This document shows positions 58,251 to 64,000 of a stretch of DNA of 64,000 bases, in pieces. The stretch is taken from positions 550,530 to 614,529 of the forward strand of contig KZ627146.1 in the NCBI GenBank assembly GCA_002917775.1. The letters are read 5' to 3'. Each line of letters begins with the position of its first letter. Position 1 is the stretch's first letter. This DNA is from Glaciozyma antarctica PI12 (lineage: Eukaryota; Basidiomycota; Microbotryomycetes; Kriegeriales; Camptobasidiaceae). Below the pieces are notes generated by a model. That model worked only from the letters and a program-made list of their open reading frames with translations. It searched no databases and was not told the DNA's origin. Made by a program: the position numbers and the translations under genes.

Positions 58251-61200
58251 TCAGCGAGGTTGATACTCGACAGGTTCCCCATCTCGCTCCTCGTCCTCAA
58301 ATGCCCCTCCCTCCAGCTCCCCACTCAACTTCCCACTCATCTCCAGCGTCTTCATCAGCTCATTCGACGAAGGGAGGTACCGCATCGGACCCGCCGCGAA
58401 CGGGTCGGCATGGTGCGTCGAGCGGTCGATAGGCGCGAGTACGGACGGCTCAGACGCAGAGCGGAATCTCCTTCCTCCTCTTTGCTCCTGCTCGAGCGGG
58501 AGGTGGCTCGAATCGACTTTCTGAAGCCCTTCTCGGATCGCGACGAACCCTTGTCGAAGCGCGTTGAACGAGCCTTTCCGTCCGTGTGCGGAGAGAGAGG
58601 TGGGATCGCTGACGATAGGAGAGAGGAAGTATGGGAGGGACGAGGAAGTTGAGGGTGCGAGGCGGGGGAAGCGGTAGGGGCTGAGAGGAGCGGCGTCGAG
58701 CTCGCGCTGGGTTGACGACGTTGCGGGTTTGGAAGTGGGCGAGGCGTGGCGGACCTGGGAGGGTGAGGGAGTAGATCGAGGTGAAATGGAGGAGGGGGGG
58801 GGGGGGGAGGGGGGAGGAGGTGCGTTGGTTGGCGGGGTCGACGACGACGCGAGGGAGGCGGAGGTACGGCCCTTCGTGTCGCTTCATATCGACTGGTGCC
58901 GTTTCCGAGCGAGCAGGTTGGCGATTCCGGAACGGAGGAGGTCGCGGGAACTTCTTGATATCCATGCGAAGGTCGGAAAGGCGGAACGAGATGGCCGTCT
59001 TCGGGGTTCCCAACGTCGAGCTGTTGGCGCGCCACGACTCTGGCGACGTCGACCTCGTTCCTCCCGTCGGCTGAAGCGACAGTGAAGCAGAAGTCGAATG
59101 CGAGACGGCCTCCGTGACGACTTGCCCATCCGAGTCGGCAAACTGCTTGAGCTTCTCCTCCATCGCACGAAGCCGCTCGAGCGCCTCGTCCCGCTCCGCT
59201 TGCACTCTCGCGAGCTCGTTCGCCGTCTCCTGCTCCATTTGCCGCGAACGCATGAACGAGGCGTTGAGCTTGGCGAGGCTGAGACTGGCAGCTGCGCGCC
59301 AGTGACTGTCCTGGAGCTGCTCGACCTTGCCGATGTGCTCGGTGACTGCGAAACAAGTCAGCTTCGCTTCATCATTCTACTCGCTACCTCGACTCACCGA
59401 GGCAAAGCTCTTGCGCCAATTGGTTCGATCTCGCGACGGCGTTGACGAGGGACTCGGCAAAGCGAGCTCCTTCCTGCCCGTTGAACGCTCGCAAGCACGC
59501 GACATGACGAACGAGTACCTTCGCTCGCTGGTCGATCTCCATGCCATACCTCGCTGCGAACGAGCATCAGCATTCGACCCCATCCAGAACCACACGACGA
59601 CAACGCACCTCGGACATTCAACAATCTCGCTCCCGCCTCCTCCAGCGCCGCCGGAATCCCCTCGACGTCCTTGACGACTAGCCTATGCGTCTTCTCCCCG
59701 TACTTCCGAATCGACTGCATGACGACGACGAGCAGCTGCTGAGGCGTGTACAGCCTCTTCGCTTCCGCCACCGGAATCGTCTTCCACGGAAAGTCGATCG
59801 GCGCAAGAGGCGAATCAAAGCTCGGGTCGATTGAGGAAGTTGAGGGACGGCGGTCGAGGCCGGGACGACGGTCGAGGCGAGGGAGGCGCTCGAAGCTCGG
59901 TCGAGTGGTGACGATAAGAGCTGCGTGCGGGCGAGCGTCGTTCGTCGACGAGGAGGACGGTGAGCCAGCGAGGGTGGAAGTCGCGAGGCTCGTCGCTGCG
60001 CTACCGAACGCACTGCTCCCACTGCTCGACGCCGAAAGTAGGTTATCGCTCGCCGCGCGCTGCCTCGTCCCCGGCGTTCTCGCTTCCTCCTTGGGACTCG
60101 ATGCCGATTGACTCCTCTCCCTCCCGCTCGCCTGCTCGAGATTCAGAGAGCTCCCGCTGTTGCGCACCGAGATTTCTTGCCGACTTTGTGCCAGGTACGC
60201 CGTTGCGAGCACCGAAGGCCGACGGGGACGAAGGATTTCAGGCTCGGGCGACGTCCTTGCGGTCGAGGGGCTCTTCCAGGCGGAGAAGTACGTTCCGGGC
60301 GACGAGTTGAGGGTCGCGCTCGACGACCCCTTCTGGGCCAGTGGGGAAGGCTTGTGGCTCTCCTCGGGGACGTCGGGGAGGGGCTTGGTTGTGCTGGCGG
60401 GGCTGAGCGAGGGAGGTGCGGAGGGCTGGGATGTTGGGCTGGAGACGTCGACGAGCACGGCAGGGACAGTTGGGGGAGGGGAGACGGCGAGAGACGGGAT
60501 GGAGGGAAGGGAGGGAAGGACTGGGACTGGAGGAGGGAGGGAAGGGAGGACGAAGGGGAGGTTGCCGACGTCGAACGATTCGCTCGACCTGCGCGAGACT
60601 CCTGCGGTCGAAAATGTCGAGTAGCGGGCTGCTTGTGCGTCGTCGGGGAAGGAGAGTGTCGAGAAGGGTGGTTGAGTCGACTGGTGCGAGTCGTCGCTCC
60701 TGGGAGATTGTGCGACGGGACCTCGCTCTTGCGAACTCCCGACCTCATCGCTCCTCCCTCCTTCCACCCCCCTGCACTCTTCCTGCGCCGTAACCTTTCC
60801 ATCTCCTGGCATCTCGACATCCGCAACCGCGACCCCAGGGTTCTTCTCCGCCGACGAGAGGAGAGAGAGGGACTCCTTCCGCTGGTGGAGGAGGTGCGAA
60901 GCGAGGAAAAACGCTGGGTTGGCCTGGAGAATGACTGCTGGCGTGAACGTCGTACTGCTGTCGGTGCTCTGAGTCGAGATGGTCGATCGTCGATTAAGGG
61001 GGTGAAGTCCGCGCTTGGGGCTCCAATGAAGAGGTGAAGACGTTCGTGACGAGCTATCAGTGAACTGCGAAGAAGGGGGAGGCGAGTTAGCTCCGGAATT
61101 CCCTCCCTTCGCGCAAGTGCGGAAAAGAGAGAACTTACTGCGACAGGCGAAGAGGTGGTATTGAAACGCAGATCCGTCGCTCCTGAGGTGTAGTGTTCCT

Positions 61201-62071
61201 GCTCTCGCTGAATCTGTGCTTCGAGGCGTTCCCCGAAGCTTGAACGTCGCTCATAGATTACGACGCGCTAGTCAGCTCCAACTCCAGCCCCTCTCCGCAA
61301 TGAACCACGAACCTGTAAGGCTTCAACTGGTACGGAAGACGAGCAAGTACTAGGATCCACGGGCGAGAGACGACGGGCGTCCGGAGGTTCTTGCGGGCTG
61401 GGCGACAGCAGCTCCTCGGGGAGAGAGATGGTCGATTGTGGGCTTCCTGATACTAACGCGTCGTGGTCGAAGAGGAAGGAGACGTGTGGTGCAGCGGAGA
61501 TGGTGAGGGGAGATGACACGAGTAGCGAGTCGGTATAGCTGGAGAAGGAGGTGTCGCAAGAGTGGGAGGGAGGGGAGGGGAGAGACTTGCTGGCGAATTT
61601 GGCCGCGCGCTTGAAGAGTCCACGGGTGCTATATTTGGCCTTGCTGCTGGATACGAGTGGGGAGGAGGCGAAGAAGTCGTCCAAGCTGTAGTTGCTGGCC
61701 TTTCGCGGGGACTTGGTCGACGTGTGGTGGACGAAGATGGGGGAGTGGGGGGAGCGCGGAGACTGCCACCGCACGCAGAAGCTCCCGCTGTCGCTGTTGC
61801 TGCTTCTGCTCTTGCGTGGAAGTTCGCACCGGAGCATGTGGGCAGGCGAGGTGAGGAGGAGGTGAGGAGAGGAGAGCTGGTGATTCGAGGAGAACGTCCA
61901 AGTCGGGTAGGAAAGACCCTGCCCCGCAAGAGATCGGTACTCGAGATGAAACGTGAGAAGCAGGTACGTGCGGTCACTAACCCGAGAGAGTGACAGCTCG
62001 AGTGGTTCGAGGCAAGTCCTCGGCGCTGGGACTTGCTCGTCTTTCCTTCTCTTCCGTGCACTAGAAACCAC
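58251..62071 (-). CDS. Unrecognised Ser/Pro-rich coiled-coil protein
   Basis: I do not recognise the family. Spliced by eye: a Ser-rich N-terminus ('KASNYSLDDFFASSPLVSSS', 'HVSFLFDHDALVSGSPQST'), then 'RVVIYERRSSFGERLEAQIQ', 'TPAVILQANPAFFLASHLLH', a very long Pro/Ser-rich middle, a compact helical region ('IPVAEAKRLYTPQQLLVVVM', 'RLVVKDVEGIPAALEEAGAR', 'AVARSNQLAQELCL'), and a coiled coil ('QETANELARVQAERDEALER'). The C-terminus reads 'KGSFNALRQGFVAIREGLQK' and ends 'DGEPVEYQPR' at 58251. A 14-G run breaks the frame between the two halves. The true start is unsettled: 62071 is the upstream edge of the first clear exon. It looks like a cytoplasmic adaptor or cell-polarity scaffold, but that is a guess. 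Confidence 0.55.
58794..58807. repeat. Run of 14 G (poly-C/proline codons on the coding strand)
   Basis: Fourteen Gs in a row, reading as proline codons on the minus strand. Upstream coding ('KRHEGPYLRLPRVVVDPANQ') and downstream coding ('SISPRSTPSPSQVRHASPTS') lie in different frames on either side. Confidence 0.9.
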
Positions 62072-62365
62072 GCGGTCAGTTTCTTAGGCAAGAAAGGGAG
62101 AAACTGCACTGCTCTACTGAGCCTTCGCGGCGCGGCCAGCCCCCCATTTGATCGTTTAGCGTGGCGACCATAAGCATAAAACTTCCGAGAAAACAAGCAG
62201 GAGCGGTCGAAGTAGGGATGAATGTAGGCGGTCGAGGGCAGGAACCTTGTACGGGATCTGAATTATTCGTCAAACAAGCCTATGCATCTGGGAGAGAAAA
62301 GGAACCACGAGAGATCAGTGCAGTCCCCGAAACGAGTTCGAGCGAAACCGAGACTCACCTGCTCC

Positions 62366-64000
62366 TCACCCCTCCACCGAGAACGACTCCAACCCCGGCC
62401 CATCCCCGACCCACAGCTTCGGTCCCAGTCCTCCTCCTTTCCAAACCAAATCAATCGCTTCCTGCTCGCTCCTGCGTAGAAGAGCTCCGTCGTCTCGTCG
62501 ATGGGGAGAGAGAGCGTCTGAGCCTGCGAAGGCGAGAGCTTTGATAGGCTCGGAGAATTGGCGGTTGAGAGGAGATTGAAGGTCGTTGGGAATTGGAGAG
62601 CGGAGTTGGAGACCCGTTCGGAGGGACCAGAGACGGATCCTGCGAGAGGGTAGGAGGTCAGAAGCCGAAAACCGTCGCGGAGGAGGGATTCGAGTGCGGA
62701 CCTTCCGTCTTGGCCACCTAAAGCTCCAGCATCAGCGAGAGAGCTGAGAGGGAGCAGTGGGTGCGACTCACCAGCCGCAACGAACTCATCTCGCCAGGTG
62801 TCAACTCCGACGTCCCGCGTGGACGAGTTCACGTGTCCCTTGACTGCGAGGAACGGCTTAGGATGTGGGAAGCGGAGATCGTACATGCCAATCGAGCTAG
62901 GGGAGCAACGTTAGTGAGGGCAAGCACTGTTCCTGAAGCTGCGACCGTACCCGTCCATGCCAGCGACGAGAAGTCCATCCCGTATTCGACGGACATGCGT
63001 GACTGAGCTCCCAATCGTGAGATGCATCTGAGATGTGGATGAGAATACGCAGGTTCGTAAGGAGAAACATGGCTCACCTCTGCTGGAGTTACTGCCCGAT
63101 CGCCAGGAGGCGAGGAGCGCTGATCGAAGACTTGGACTTCTCCTCTGCGAGTTCCAGCGAAGATGAGGTTCTGCGAAGGAGCCGGGAAGTCAGAAGAATG
63201 ATCTTATCCGCGAAAGGAAGGAGCGCACCTCGGTGACGTCTAAAGCAAACACAGCGCCGTCTCCGTGCCGGCCGCCAGTCACATACCCTTCCATCGTCGC
63301 TCGAGTCGGATCGCGCGAGATGAGCACTTTGCGATCGCAGCCTGCGGAATCACTGGTAAGCCAAAGCCTAAAGGAACGCAGTAAGAAGCGAACCTAGAGC
63401 AACCAAGTCTCGCGACAGCGCAGAGGTCCACAAGGACGTCTTTCGAGGAGAGAGCGTGACCGAGCTGAAGAATGAACAATCAGCACGGCAACGAGAAGGA
63501 GACAGCGGTTCCTGCTTACGCGAGGCTAATGTTGTCGCTCGTTGTACCGACGACTGCTTGAGCTGGTTGGCCGAGGCACGTCGCGCTGATGCGAAGAGGG
63601 TCAGCGAGGGAGCTTGATCCGCAGGCATTCCAAACGCTTACAGGATTCGATCTCCGCAGGTCTTGAGAGATGTGATACGAGAAGGGAACATCCAGCCAGT
63701 CCGCCAGCCTTGCTCGTCGTTGGGATACCAGGAATCCTCGTCCGCCGCACGAGTCAGGGACCCAGTCCTGAGGTCGCGCGAGAAGTCAGCGAATCGTTTA
63801 CCGGTTAACAGAGAAAACGCGCACGCTATCGATCCACCTGAGCTACCCACCCGAACGGTCGAGGGATTCAAATCGTCGAAGGACACCACGACGATGCTTT
63901 CGTCGAGGGGAAGGCAGTCTGGGAAGAGCGTTTCTGCGTGCCGGAGGCGTCCGATCGACAGGGATCCAAGATCGCTGAGTTGAGAAGCAATAGCAAAGGT
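62366..64000 (-). CDS. DCAF4-like WD40-repeat protein, 5' end outside window
   Basis: Minus-strand gene entering from the right edge. Exons give beta-propeller blades: 'SIVVVSFDDLNPSTVRVGSS', 'GSIACAFSLLTGKRF', 'TGWMFPSRITSLK', 'GDGAVFALDVTE', 'NLIFAGTRRGEVQVFDQRSS', 'LGMYDLRFPHPKPFLAVKGH' followed by VNS, 'DEFVAAGGQDGR' and 'IRLWSLRTGLQLRSPI'. The 'LRxPxPxLxxxGHVNS' and RIWSL pattern recalls DCAF4 (WDR21), a substrate receptor of CUL4-DDB1 ubiquitin ligases. The C-terminus is 'KLWVGDGPGLESFSVEG', stop at 62366-62368. Other WD40 families remain possible, and the partner ligase role is inference from the family. Confidence 0.6.

Noticed and set aside
1-64000. Transposons, retroelements or viral fossils
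   Set aside because: No reverse transcriptase, integrase, transposase or capsid-like motifs, and no long terminal or inverted repeats other than the assembly duplication.

Overview
The window reads as ordinary nuclear chromosome of a GC-rich basidiomycete yeast. The best inference is a red yeast of the Rhodotorula/Rhodosporidium/Sporobolomyces type (Pucciniomycotina). Grounds: GC-rich coding DNA; genes cut by many short introns (about 50-80 bases) with GTGAGT/GTGCGT/GTACGT donors, CTGAC or CTAAC branch sites close to the 3' end and CAG acceptors; proteins rich in Pro/Ser/Ala low-complexity segments; and a purely eukaryotic gene set (alpha-tubulin, Tra1, Sec11, Nhp2, condensin). Gene models were spliced by eye. 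Stop codons and most starts are firm, but some inner exon edges are approximate.

Layout, left to right. 0.4-4.7 kb: an STB6/STB2-like protein (minus) and a REC114-like meiotic recombination protein (plus), diverging from a 111-base gap. 5.2-6.6 kb: a TspO/MBR membrane protein whose start codon seems to be assembled by splicing. 7.3-23 kb, all plus: a Zn2Cys6 regulator, a Uds1-domain coiled-coil protein, an allantoate-permease-type MFS carrier and a second Zn2Cys6 regulator. 23.3-26.7 kb (minus): an RFX-family transcription factor. 27.4-39.9 kb (minus): one giant gene, TRA1, the activator-binding subunit of SAGA/NuA4. 40.5-41.7 kb (minus): a RING E3 ligase interrupted by an assembly gap flanked by a false duplication. 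41.8-51.5 kb, all plus: a Sec14-like lipid carrier, BFR1, NHP2, alpha-tubulin with microexons, and SEC11. 51.8-64 kb, all minus: condensin subunit YCG1/CAP-G, a TMEM41/VTT-domain membrane protein, an unrecognised coiled-coil protein, and a DCAF4-like WD40 protein cut by the window edge.

Most genes are unlinked housekeeping functions (chromatin, secretion, translation, cytoskeleton, chromosome structure). The only hint of a functional cluster is the MFS carrier lying between zinc-cluster regulators. I saw no transposon, viral fossil, CRISPR array, tRNA or rRNA gene, and no novel multi-gene system. The points worth a second look are gene-structure oddities: a split start codon, microexons of 11, 14 and 23 bases, probable GC-AG introns, a duplicated 3' splice region, an 18-base terminal coding exon, and two sequence or assembly artefacts that break gene models.
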